The translations under genes and the position numbers were made by a program. Below the pieces are notes generated by a model. It was not told where the DNA came from. It searched no databases and saw only the letters and a program-made list of their open reading frames with translations. Source: CAYUNA01 sp047629355 (GTDB lineage: Bacteria; Bacteroidota; Bacteroidia; Chitinophagales; Saprospiraceae). Taken from it: a DNA stretch of 12,796 bases. This document shows positions 1 through 5,423 of this stretch, piece after piece (position 1 is the stretch's first letter; every line of letters begins with the position of its first letter). The DNA is taken from assembly GCA_047629355.1 (NCBI GenBank), contig JBLHWU010000189.1:1-12796 (forward strand), given 5' to 3'.

Positions 1-1
1 G

Positions 2-121
2 AGCGATTTTGCGCAGAACGGCCGTGTATCGTTTCGCAACAACGGCAGTCCTGATAATTGCTACAGCTTTATCGGGTTTCGGTTAGCCCATAGTTCAAGC
101 GGAGCCTCCAGCCAGTCTTGA
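2..121 (+). CDS. C-terminus of FGE/SUMF1-like (C-type lectin fold) protein, partial
   Basis: The frame is open from base 2 to a TGA at 119-121 and gives 39 residues. They contain FRNNGSPDNCYSFIGFRLA, ending in the GFRLA strand typical of the C-terminus of the formylglycine-generating-enzyme / sulfatase-modifying-factor family. The 5' part is outside the window, so the enzymatic core cannot be judged. Genuine FGE enzymes modify a sulfatase cysteine, but many bacterial family members are only a C-type-lectin-fold binding scaffold. Asn and related codons of the form NNC/NNT (AAC, GGC, AGT, TGC, TAC, AGC, TTT) cluster just before the constant ATCGGGTTTCGG. This is the layout of a diversity-generating-retroelement variable region, in which template AAC/AAT codons become hypervariable. 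The family call is fairly safe; the DGR-target role is inferred. Confidence 0.72.
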   Translation, partial: SDFAQNGRVSFRNNGSPDNCYSFIGFRLAHSSSGASSQS

Positions 122-210
122 GCCAAGCGGAATGGACAGAGCGGATTGAGCAAGGAGCGGCGGAGCAAGCGAGGGCGAGAGGAGTGAGGGGAATGGAGCG
201 GACGGGAGGA
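122..210. other. GAGC-rich purine-biased tract after the FGE-like gene
   Basis: About 90 nt of strongly G/A-biased sequence with five GAGC words plus related GAGG/GCGG units follow the stop codon directly and end in a run of ten T (211-220). The composition is unlike the surrounding AT-rich DNA. No stem of terminator quality is obvious, although the T-run makes a termination role possible. It contains no gene with recognisable content. Confidence 0.45.
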
Positions 211-298
211 TTTTTTTTTTGAAGATTGAAAATGCTAAATACCGGTAGGTTGTAAAAAATTGGAATGATTTTTACGCCAAATAAGCCAAACAATAACA

Positions 299-787
299 AT
301 GAATCAATCAACACAAGATACTGCATACCTACCGAAGGATGCCTTTGATTCTAAAAATTTTGGCACTTATCACATCCTTGCGATAGTGCTTGTTATCTAT
401 TTCTGCATTCGTGGTTTTGATAAGGTATTTTTTACCAAAGTCCCAAAACAGTCGCTTTTAAAAATCTACCAAGTTGATAAGAAGACCTTTAATAAATGGG
501 TTCAGCATTACGCCAATGACCTATATCCAAATTTTAAAGAATACTTGCGTAAACGTAAACTTTATGAATACGAATGCCAGATTTTAATAGAAGTCTTGGG
601 CGACCCCGCAGAGTTCCCTGTAATGAGCAAAAAGGAAATTATTGAACAATCAGAAGGCTCTTATCGAAGTTTACGCGAATGTGTCCTGCGGTTTCCGGAG
701 GTGTTTCAGGTCTCCTTTTCTTCCTTCCAAAGTATGCGAAAATTCCCGCCTTGCGTGAGTAAACAGATACTGTTGCAGTATGGATAA
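299..787 (+). CDS. hypothetical protein with one membrane helix and an HTH-like segment
   Basis: This 162-residue protein is not a family I recognise. Residues 1-23 are polar. A hydrophobic segment at about 24-40 (HILAIVLVIYFCIRGF) is a plausible single transmembrane helix. Residues 52-73 (LLKIYQVDKKTFNKWV) resemble the recognition part of a helix-turn-helix of the kind seen in small Bacteroidota proteins, in a basic, Tyr/Lys-rich stretch that runs to about 92. The remainder is mixed helical with no metal or catalytic motif I can name. The ATG at 299 is the first after an in-frame TGA at 266-268, which fixes the start. It lies between the FGE-like gene and the ribbon-helix-helix gene, but spacing gives no proof of co-transcription. 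It shows no resemblance to a DGR reverse transcriptase. A membrane-tethered DNA-binding role is speculation. Confidence 0.6.
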   Translation: MNQSTQDTAYLPKDAFDSKNFGTYHILAIVLVIYFCIRGFDKVFFTKVPKQSLLKIYQVDKKTFNKWVQHYANDLYPNFKEYLRKRKLYEYECQILIEVLGDPAEFPVMSKKEIIEQSEGSYRSLRECVLRFPEVFQVSFSSFQSMRKFPPCVSKQILLQYG

Positions 788-899
788 GTGAATGTTTACT
801 TTTTTCGGTTTTTCTACCCTGTTTTATAATATATTGGTTTACAGTTGTTTATAATAACGTAAGTGTTAGGAAAGTAAACGTTTACGTTATCGAGGACTA
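788..899. other. AT-rich spacer with scattered GTAAACGT-type boxes
   Basis: No gene is visible here. The spacer holds an inverted outlier of the downstream operator word (AATGTTTAC at 791-799), runs of T, and the outermost operator boxes described separately. Confidence 0.4.
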
Positions 900-946
900 T
901 TTGTCCACGTAAACGTACACCTCCTACCTTTGCAAAAAGTAAACGT
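854..946 (+). promoter_or_regulatory. operator array (GTAAACGT boxes) around the promoter of the RHH gene
   Basis: A perfect 12-bp palindrome, GTAAACGTTTAC, lies at 874-885. GTAAACGT recurs at 909-916 (as GTAAACGTAC) and 939-946. A 9-bp inverted pair, ATAACGTAA (854-862) and TTACGTTAT (882-890), overlaps the first box. The boxes sit upstream of the -33 element, between -33 and -7, and at the predicted transcription start. That is the geometry of a repressor operator, and autoregulation by the downstream ribbon-helix-helix protein is the simplest inference. Confidence 0.6.
900..932 (+). promoter_or_regulatory. Bacteroidota-type promoter of the RHH gene
   Basis: TTTG at 900-903 and TACCTTTG at 925-932 match the TTTG / TAnnTTTG consensus for the Bacteroidota primary sigma factor, with 21 nt between them. 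Transcription would start near 938-940 and leave a leader of about 24 nt before the ATG at 963. An operator box lies inside the spacer. Confidence 0.65.
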
Positions 947-962
947 CAAAATATATTAAATA

Positions 963-1253
963 ATGAATCAGAAAATTTTAAAAGTGCCGATGTCGTGTCG
1001 TATTTCGCCAGAGCTGAAAGAAGATTTGGAGCTGGAGGCAATTGCCGCAGAAGTTAACCCTTCTGCTTATCTTGAAGGAATTCTCAAAGACAGAAATGCC
1101 AGATTCTCATCTGAAGAAGAGGAGGAAACATGGACAGAAATGGAGGAGGAACTCTATAATTACAACCTCACTATCATAGAGTTTAGAGACGAGATAATGC
1201 CAAGTTTGGAAGTGTATATTCCGATGTTACTGGTTCTTCGTCACTTTTGGTGA
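963..1253 (+). CDS. ribbon-helix-helix-like small regulator, 3' end altered by inserted element
   Basis: This is a 96-residue protein. Residues 6-45 (KVPMSCRISPELKEDLELEA, then AIAAEVNPSAYLEGILKDR) have the strand-helix-turn-helix pattern of a ribbon-helix-helix DNA-binding domain, as in CopG/Arc-like repressors and plasmid or antitoxin regulators. Residues 50-65 are very acidic, followed by an amphipathic segment. The last 14 or so residues and the stop codon are supplied by the left arm of an inverted-repeat element (1211-1414), so the protein probably ends differently from its relatives. The DNA-binding half is intact. The operator array immediately upstream supports autorepression. The family assignment rests on pattern only. 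An antitoxin or partition-type regulator is equally possible, and no partner gene is adjacent. Confidence 0.6.
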   Translation: MNQKILKVPMSCRISPELKEDLELEAIAAEVNPSAYLEGILKDRNARFSSEEEEETWTEMEEELYNYNLTIIEFRDEIMPSLEVYIPMLLVLRHFW

Positions 1254-1414
1254 AAATTGGAAATCTCCTGATGAAAAATGATTTTCAATTTTATTAAAGG
1301 ACTGTAATAGCTTGGTTTCCAGAATAGTCATCCCATCTAAAATGGCTTCTTTTGATTATTAAAAATTCAATTCACCAAAAGTGACGAAGAACCAGTAGCG
1401 GTGGAATATGCACT
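1211..1414. mobile_element. 204-bp MITE-like element with long terminal inverted repeats
   Basis: A perfect 27-bp inverted pair lies at 1228-1254 and 1371-1397 and contains GGTTCTTCGTCACTTTTGG. Pairing continues outward imperfectly to AGTGTATATTCC (1211-1222) and GGAATATGCACT (1403-1414), giving arms of about 44 bp. The interior, about 116 bp, codes for nothing. Taken as TG...CA, the outer ends recall IS21-type ends; taken from GGTTCTT, the inner ends recall ISL3-type ends. I cannot decide the family. No clear target duplication flanks either version, so the insertion may be old or rearranged. Its left arm forms the 3' end of the RHH gene. Confidence 0.65.
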
Positions 1415-1415
1415 C

Positions 1416-1450
1416 TAAGAAAAAGAGAACTTGACGTTCTGTTTTTCTTA
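1416..1450 (+). terminator. hairpin terminator downstream of the RHH gene
   Basis: TAAGAAAAAGAGAAC (1416-1430) pairs with GTTCTGTTTTTCTTA (1436-1450) around a TTGAC loop, with one mismatch. The A-rich and T-rich flanks of the stem would let it act in either direction. It begins directly outside the MITE-like element, so it is likely the original end of the RHH transcript. Confidence 0.55.
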
Positions 1451-1470
1451 AAAAAGATCATGGCCATTTA

Positions 1471-1486
1471 AACTACCTGAGTAGTT
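1471..1486. promoter_or_regulatory. palindrome upstream of the toxin-antitoxin genes, possible operator
   Basis: AACTAC (1471-1476) and GTAGTT (1481-1486) form a perfect 6+6 palindrome with a CTGA spacer, about 43 nt before the antitoxin ATG. Toxin-antitoxin modules are commonly autoregulated at such palindromes. No consensus -7 box is clear here, so this is a candidate only. Confidence 0.35.
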
Positions 1487-1528
1487 ACAAAGAAAGTATC
1501 CTATTGTGATTTTTTTATCTAAATATTG

Positions 1529-1789
1529 ATGGATATTTCAAAAAGGGCTATTTTTACAGAAATAAATTTAATTATGGGATTAGAAGGAATTAAACAAGAG
1601 GTCAGTAAATTAAGTCCGCAAGACTTATTTTATTTGATGCGACATATTCTCGACAAAGTTGAGGAGGTCAAAAGCCCAATTTCTGAAAAATGGCAGACTG
1701 AAATCGACAGACGTGACGTTGCATATAAAGCAGGAGAGGAGAAGTTGTATAGCTGGAAAGATGTCAAAAAACAACTCCTATCTGAATGA
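1529..1789 (+). CDS. antitoxin, putative addiction module component family (PF09720-like)
   Basis: The 86-residue protein has the layout of the 'putative addiction module component' antitoxins. An N-terminal helix (GLEGIKQEVSKLSPQDLFYL) is followed by a charged middle with EKWQTEIDRRDVAYKAGEEK, then the signature end YSWKDVKKQL, where Trp precedes the last helix. Such antitoxins bind and neutralise a RelE/ParE-fold toxin through the C-terminal part. The first ATG is at 1529; a TTG at 1526 is less likely. An internal ATG at 1574 would give 71 residues, nearer the usual family length, so the true start could be there. The stop TGA overlaps the toxin ATG (ATGA, 1786-1789), which indicates translational coupling, as expected for a module with the antitoxin first. 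Confidence 0.85.
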   Translation: MDISKRAIFTEINLIMGLEGIKQEVSKLSPQDLFYLMRHILDKVEEVKSPISEKWQTEIDRRDVAYKAGEEKLYSWKDVKKQLLSE

Positions 1790-2082
1790 GCTATATTTTA
1801 TATTTTCAGACCTCAGCTTATCACGATTTAAAAGATGCTTTTGACTATTTTGAAGGTCTGGAGACTGGTCGTGGTGTGCTATTTACAGAAGCAATTGATG
1901 AAATGGTTGAAAGGTTAGAGGACAATCCATTACTTTTTCAAAAAGTACATAAGGAAAAACGTCGAGCTATCACTCGTAAATATGATTACCATATTATTTA
2001 TCAGGTAGATGAAAGTTTGATTCGTGTAACTGCGGTCGTTTATGCGAGTCGAAATCCTCGCAGGTGGCAAAATAAAAAGTAA
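1786..2082 (+). CDS. RelE/ParE-family toxin
   Basis: The 98-residue protein has the RelE/ParE-superfamily order. A first strand (YILYFQTSAYHDLKDA) leads into two helices (DLKDAFDYFEGLETGRG and FTEAIDEMVERLEDNP). These are followed by the C-terminal sheet, with the basic RRAITRKYDYHIIYQVDESL, then IRVTAVVYASRNPRRW. The DYHIIYQV and VVYASRNP stretches are typical of ParE-like members that pair with PF09720 antitoxins. RelE-type toxins cleave mRNA on the ribosome and ParE-type toxins poison gyrase; sequence alone does not tell which applies. The gene overlaps its antitoxin by 4 bp. It appears intact, at the normal length for the family. No terminator follows within the next 100 nt. Confidence 0.87.
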   Translation: MSYILYFQTSAYHDLKDAFDYFEGLETGRGVLFTEAIDEMVERLEDNPLLFQKVHKEKRRAITRKYDYHIIYQVDESLIRVTAVVYASRNPRRWQNKK

Positions 2083-2215
2083 TAAATTTTCTGGTACGAA
2101 GAATGGTACGAAATGTAGTGAAAAAGACTCAAATACGAGTCCTGATTATAGGTATATAAAAAAGGGTATTTGGGTAGGAAAAATCGTTGTTTTTTAATCA
2201 ATTTTGGACTAATAC

Positions 2216-2248
2216 AAATAAAAAAGGGCACTTCTACGAAGTGCCCTT
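2216..2248 (-). terminator. rho-independent terminator of tRNA-Asp
   Basis: On the minus strand an 11-bp perfect stem (AAGGGCACTTC at 2224-2234 with GAAGTGCCCTT at 2238-2248) and a 3-nt loop are followed by a run of six T. It begins 1-2 nt beyond the tRNA 3' end, so it terminates the tRNA transcript with almost no trailer. Confidence 0.85.
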
Positions 2249-2249
2249 G

Positions 2250-2323
2250 CGGTCTGGACGGGACTCGAACCCGCGACCCCCTGCGTGACAGGCAGGTATT
2301 CTAACCAACTGAACTACCAGACC
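2250..2323 (-). tRNA. tRNA-Asp (anticodon GTC)
   Basis: Read on the minus strand, the acceptor stem GGTCTGG (2323-2317) pairs with CCAGACC, with discriminator G at 2250. The D-arm includes AGTTCAGTTGGTTAGAAT. The anticodon stem-loop CCTGC-CTGTCAC-GCAGG carries GTC at positions 34-36. The T-arm is CGGGTTCGAGTCCCG. The length is 74 nt and CCA is not encoded. Discriminator G agrees with aspartate identity. The gene diverges from accA, and its 3' end faces the accessory block to the left. Confidence 0.96.
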
Positions 2324-2459
2324 GGGTCTTTAGTTAACTTAAAAATCTTATACTTTACTACTTGATTTCTAAATCATTACTACACTTTCTACTAGTCAAA
2401 TGCTGTGCCAAAATTTATCTTTTTAAATTTTTCAGCGTAGCCTTTTTCTTAGTGCGACG

Positions 2460-2490
2460 CAAAATTATAACCTTTTTCTAATCTGTGCAA
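2460..2490 (-). promoter_or_regulatory. candidate promoter for tRNA-Asp
   Basis: On the minus strand TAATTTTG (2467-2460) fits TAnnTTTG exactly, and TTG (2490-2488) lies 20 nt upstream, as in Bacteroidota promoters. The transcript would carry a leader of about 130 nt before the mature 5' end at 2323, to be removed by RNase P. Confidence 0.45.
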
Positions 2491-2538
2491 GTTTTTCTTA
2501 ATTTATTTAAAAAATAATAATTTATCCCTCCTTATTCT

Positions 2539-2546
2539 TAAATTTG
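2539..2546 (+). promoter_or_regulatory. candidate -7 box for accA
   Basis: TAAATTTG matches TAnnTTTG exactly, but no clear TTG lies at the matching -33 distance. If used, it gives an untranslated leader of about 115 nt before the ATG at 2668. Confidence 0.4.
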
Positions 2547-2667
2547 CAGCCGATTTTAAAATTAGAGCCGATTCATATATAATATAGTATATGACAAGGC
2601 GTGTGGAAGATAAACGAATTTGCTAAAAAAATATAGAAAAAGAATCACTTACTAAAAAACGATAACT

Positions 2668-3654
2668 ATGGTCTTTTTAGAATTTGAAAAACCGTTGGAA
2701 AATTTATTCGCTCAGTTAGAAAAAATTAAGGAAGTAGGCGAACACGGAGATTTGGACGTGGGAGGAATGGTCAAGGAATTGGAAGATAGAATTGATGCGA
2801 AACGAAAAGAAATCTATGGCAACTTGACGGGTTGGCAAAAGGTACAACTCTCGCGGCATCCTGAGCGACCCTACACCTTACATTATATTCGCGAGATGTG
2901 CGAAAATTTTGTGGAGTTGCACGGCGACCGATACTTTAAGGATGACAAAGCGATTGTCGGCGGTATCGGGAGCATTGACGGGCAAACCGTGGTCATTTTA
3001 GGGCAGCAAAAAGGAGTCAATACCAAGATGCGGCAATACCGTAATTTCGGTATGGCAAACCCTGAGGGCTACCGAAAAGCTTTGCGTCTGATGAAGATGG
3101 CGGAGCGATTTGGCTATCCGGTAATCTGCTTGATTGATACGCCGGGTGCATATCCAGGTATCGAGGCGGAGGAGCGCGGACAGGCAGAAGCGATTGCTCG
3201 AAATTTGATTGAAATGGCGCAGTTGCGTGTACCAATCGTCTGTACCGTTATTGGGGAGGGGGCGTCTGGTGGCGCGATTGGTATCGGCTTAGGCGATAAG
3301 GTGTATATGATGGAAAATACTTGGTATTCCGTGATTTCACCAGAGTCTTGTTCGTCGATTTTGTGGCGAAGTTGGGATTATAAAGAACAAGCCGCAGAGG
3401 CCTTAAAATTAACGGCAGACCACATGTTTGAGTTCGGTTTGATTGATGGAATTATCAAAGAACCTTTAGGTGGCGCACATTCTGAACCTTTGGAAATGGC
3501 GAAGATTTTGAAAAAGCATATCAAAAAGTCTATCGCAGAATTGCAGCAATTGACGCCGGAAGAATTGGTGCATAATCGAATTAACAAATATGCTGCAATG
3601 GGCGTTTATGACAGAAAGAAAGAGGAGAAAGTGATGAAGAAAGCAGTGAAGTAA
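2668..3654 (+). CDS. accA: acetyl-CoA carboxylase carboxyltransferase subunit alpha
   Basis: AccA with AccD transfers the carboxyl group from carboxybiotin on AccB to acetyl-CoA, making malonyl-CoA, the first committed step of fatty acid synthesis in the cytoplasm. The 328 residues include the N-terminal helical segment FEKPLENLFAQLEKI. GWQKVQLSRHPERPYTLHYI (55-74) and ELHGDRYFKDD (83-93) follow. The crotonase-fold core has GQQKGVNTKMRQYRNFGMA (112-130), the DTPGAYPGIEAEERGQ loop (157-172), and the oxyanion-hole glycines of GEGASGGAIGIG (197-208). The C-terminal region is HMFEFGLIDGIIKEPLGGAH. Length and motifs are those of a complete bacterial AccA, with a lysine-rich tail. The ATG at 2668 gives the usual N-terminus. 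It is followed at 100 nt by a conserved small gene and dapA on the same strand. Confidence 0.97.
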   Translation: MVFLEFEKPLENLFAQLEKIKEVGEHGDLDVGGMVKELEDRIDAKRKEIYGNLTGWQKVQLSRHPERPYTLHYIREMCENFVELHGDRYFKDDKAIVGGIGSIDGQTVVILGQQKGVNTKMRQYRNFGMANPEGYRKALRLMKMAERFGYPVICLIDTPGAYPGIEAEERGQAEAIARNLIEMAQLRVPIVCTVIGEGASGGAIGIGLGDKVYMMENTWYSVISPESCSSILWRSWDYKEQAAEALKLTADHMFEFGLIDGIIKEPLGGAHSEPLEMAKILKKHIKKSIAELQQLTPEELVHNRINKYAAMGVYDRKKEEKVMKKAVK

Positions 3655-3664
3655 ATGTTTAATG

Positions 3665-3710
3665 GTTAATGATTGGAAACCACACTAACTATTAATCCCC
3701 AATCATTAAC
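3665..3710. repeat. 12-bp inverted repeat between accA and the next gene
   Basis: GTTAATGATTGG (3665-3676) and CCAATCATTAAC (3699-3710) are perfect inverted copies separated by 22 nt. There is no T-run, so it is a poor intrinsic terminator. It may be an RNA-processing or attenuation hairpin inside the operon, or a small mobile repeat. Confidence 0.5.
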
Positions 3711-3754
3711 AAAGTGCTCTAACTTTCAAAAAATTTATTTAACTTAAAAAAACT

Positions 3755-4306
3755 ATGGGCTTTTTAACGAGTGTACGAGCAAAGTTGCATGGCTATTATC
3801 TAAGAAAAAAATTACAAAACTACAAGGCAACGCATTATTCAATGGATTTGGGTTCGGCAAAATCAGTCGGACTATTGTTGGATGCAACTGATTTGGCGGG
3901 GCGTGAAGTGGTTTTGAAATTTTCTGATAAATTAAAAAAAGAGGGAAAAGAAGTGAAATTATTGGCATTTTTTGGCGGCGATGCCAAAGCAGCCAATTTT
4001 GTTTTTCCACACTTTACTAAAAAAGACCTCGATTTTGCCTTGCGACCAAAGACGGCAGAGCTCAAGAAATTCATGGAAAAACCTTTCGATATTTTAATCA
4101 ATTTGACACCACATGGCTCTCTGCCGTTAGAATATATTGCGGCTTTTTCTAAAGCAAGATTCCGCGTAGGTCCTTCTACAGATAAAACGTATTGCTACGA
4201 ATTGATGATTGACACGGTGGCCAAAAAAGACCTGCAATCGTTCCTTCAACAAGTCACTTTTTTTATCAATAAAATGAATACTACGCATGAATCATCAACA
4301 ACTTAG
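3755..4306 (+). CDS. conserved Bacteroidota protein (DUF6913-like), upstream of dapA
   Basis: The 183-residue protein resembles the small conserved protein often found beside dapA in Bacteroidota, which I recall as DUF6913. Its function is not known to me. It has a basic N-terminal helix (VRAKLHGYYLRKKLQ). A Rossmann-like alternation follows: SVGLLLDATDLAGREVVLKF, then KEVKLLAFFGG, KPFDILINLTPHGSLPLEYI and KARFRVGPSTD. It ends with TFFINKMNTT. No signal peptide, membrane helix or recognised catalytic motif is present. Its last 20 bp overlap the start of dapA in another frame, which argues for translational coupling and a job related to the same transcript. The ATG at 3755 follows an A-rich leader. 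Confidence 0.8.
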   Translation: MGFLTSVRAKLHGYYLRKKLQNYKATHYSMDLGSAKSVGLLLDATDLAGREVVLKFSDKLKKEGKEVKLLAFFGGDAKAANFVFPHFTKKDLDFALRPKTAELKKFMEKPFDILINLTPHGSLPLEYIAAFSKARFRVGPSTDKTYCYELMIDTVAKKDLQSFLQQVTFFINKMNTTHESSTT

Positions 4307-5201
4307 AGGGACAGGAGTGGCTTTGGTAACACCGTTTAATCATGGAAAAATCGATTTTCCTGCTTTAGCGCATATCATCGAACACAATATTGCAGGCGGC
4401 GTAGATTACTTGGTTTCTTTGGGAACAACGGGCGAATCTGCGACTCTTTCAATAGCAGAATCCCGACAAGTTGTTGATTTTACGATAAAGATAGTCGCGG
4501 AAAGAGTGTCGATAATCGTGGGTATCTTTGGCGGTAACGACACGCGCGTTATTTTAGAACGTATTCAAAATTATAACTTTGACGGCATCTCGGCAATCAT
4601 GTCGAGTAGCCCAAACTATACCAAACCCAGTCAGGAAGGTATTTTTCAACATTATATGGCAATTGCGGAAGCATCACCATTACCGATTGTTATTTATAAT
4701 GTGCCTGGGCGAACGGCTTCTAATATTGAACCCGAAACGCTGATTCGTTTGGCCAAGGCGAGTGATAAATTTATTGCAGTGAAAGAAGCATCGGGCGATA
4801 TGGCGCAAGTGCAACAGCTTTTGAAGCATCGACCTAATAATTTTTCCGTCATTTCGGGCGACGACCTAACAGCTTTGGCGACAGTAGCTTGCGGTGGAGA
4901 TGGTGTGATTTCGGTGATCGGGAATGCATTTCCAAGTGCATTTTCAACGATGATTCGACGTGCATTGATGGGAGATTATGCGACGGCACAGCGCTTGAAT
5001 CTGTTATTATTTGATATGCATCAATGGCTTTATTTTGAAAACAACCCTGCAGGCATCAAAGCAACCTTGGAAATATTAGGTTTGTGTAAAAATGAATTGC
5101 GATTGCCACTGGTTGCTGTTTCCAAAATGAATTATGATAATTTAAAAAAAGAAATAGAAATAATAGGCAGCAAGAATACCTCATCTCTGCCAGTTTCTTA
5201 G
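4287..5201 (+). CDS. dapA: 4-hydroxy-tetrahydrodipicolinate synthase
   Basis: DapA condenses pyruvate with aspartate semialdehyde, the first step of the lysine and diaminopimelate branch that feeds peptidoglycan. The 304-residue protein is a complete TIM barrel. It has GTTGE (46-50) for pyruvate binding, SPNYTKPSQEG (108-118) with the interface Tyr111, VIYNVPGRT (135-143) with the catalytic Tyr137 and substrate-binding Arg142, and the Schiff-base lysine Lys166 in AVKEASGD. Later signatures are SGDDLTAL and NNPAGIKATLEILG. No required residue is missing. The ATG at 4287 lies 20 bp inside the preceding gene and gives the expected N-terminus (RGTGVALVTPF). A relative such as N-acetylneuraminate lyase is less likely given GTTGE and the chain length. 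Confidence 0.95.
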   Translation: MNHQQLRGTGVALVTPFNHGKIDFPALAHIIEHNIAGGVDYLVSLGTTGESATLSIAESRQVVDFTIKIVAERVSIIVGIFGGNDTRVILERIQNYNFDGISAIMSSSPNYTKPSQEGIFQHYMAIAEASPLPIVIYNVPGRTASNIEPETLIRLAKASDKFIAVKEASGDMAQVQQLLKHRPNNFSVISGDDLTALATVACGGDGVISVIGNAFPSAFSTMIRRALMGDYATAQRLNLLLFDMHQWLYFENNPAGIKATLEILGLCKNELRLPLVAVSKMNYDNLKKEIEIIGSKNTSSLPVS

Positions 5202-5242
5202 GAAATTGATTGAGAAACGCTTTGTTTTCTTCAAAATTCCTT
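5200..5242 (+). terminator. weak hairpin at the end of dapA
   Basis: AGGAAATTGATTGAGAAAC and GTTTTCTTCAAAATTCCT can pair imperfectly around GCTTT directly after the dapA stop. A T-rich stretch follows only some 25 nt later. It is a possible transcript end, not a strong one. Confidence 0.3.
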
Positions 5243-5423
5243 ATCATTGTATTGAAATAATAAATATTTTTATAATAATTTTTTTTGAGAAAACGGAAAA
5301 GAGGCATTCCCCATTAAAAATCATTTGAATTCACTTGGCTTCTTATGACCTCTGAACCTCTGACAGTAAGGCGGTCTGATTTCTGATTTCAACCTCTCAA
5401 AAAGAGCTAAACATACCATTTCC

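Larger units (their letters stand above)
2324..2667. other. 344-nt divergent intergenic region between tRNA-Asp and accA
   Basis: No gene is visible. The region is very AT-rich and holds the minus-strand promoter of the tRNA and the plus-strand -7 box of accA, listed separately. It also has a short direct repeat (AGCCGATT, twice between 2547 and 2573) and an AT palindrome-like stretch near 2575-2593 in the accA leader. I see no riboswitch fold. Confidence 0.5.

Noticed and set aside
69..326. 85-residue minus-strand frame over the FGE-like gene end and the purine tract
   Set aside because: It is the complement of the coding end and of a low-complexity tract; its composition is not protein-like and it has no family resemblance.
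790..960. CRISPR-like array from repeated GTAAACGT
   Set aside because: Repeats are too short, irregularly spaced and partly palindromic around a promoter; an operator explains them better.
1526..1528. TTG as the antitoxin start
   Set aside because: An ATG follows immediately at 1529, and the better family-length alternative is the ATG at 1574, so TTG is the least likely choice.
1855..1862. GGTCTGGA in the toxin gene matching the tRNA-Asp end, as a possible attachment-site repeat
   Set aside because: Only 8 bases match and they lie within a conserved coding sequence; this is expected by chance.
2126..2141. GACTC/GAGTC hairpin after the toxin gene as a terminator
   Set aside because: Only 5 bp of stem, a 6-nt loop and no T-run.
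2040..2231. 63-residue minus-strand frame between the toxin gene and tRNA terminator
   Set aside because: Tyr/Phe/Ser-rich translation of AT-rich spacer that overlaps the toxin 3' end and the terminator; no supporting features.
1..2300. A DGR reverse transcriptase, Avd-like protein or template repeat inside the window
   Set aside because: No reverse transcriptase motif (YxDD context) appears in any frame and no second copy of the variable-region sequence is present; the 162-aa protein does not look like Avd.
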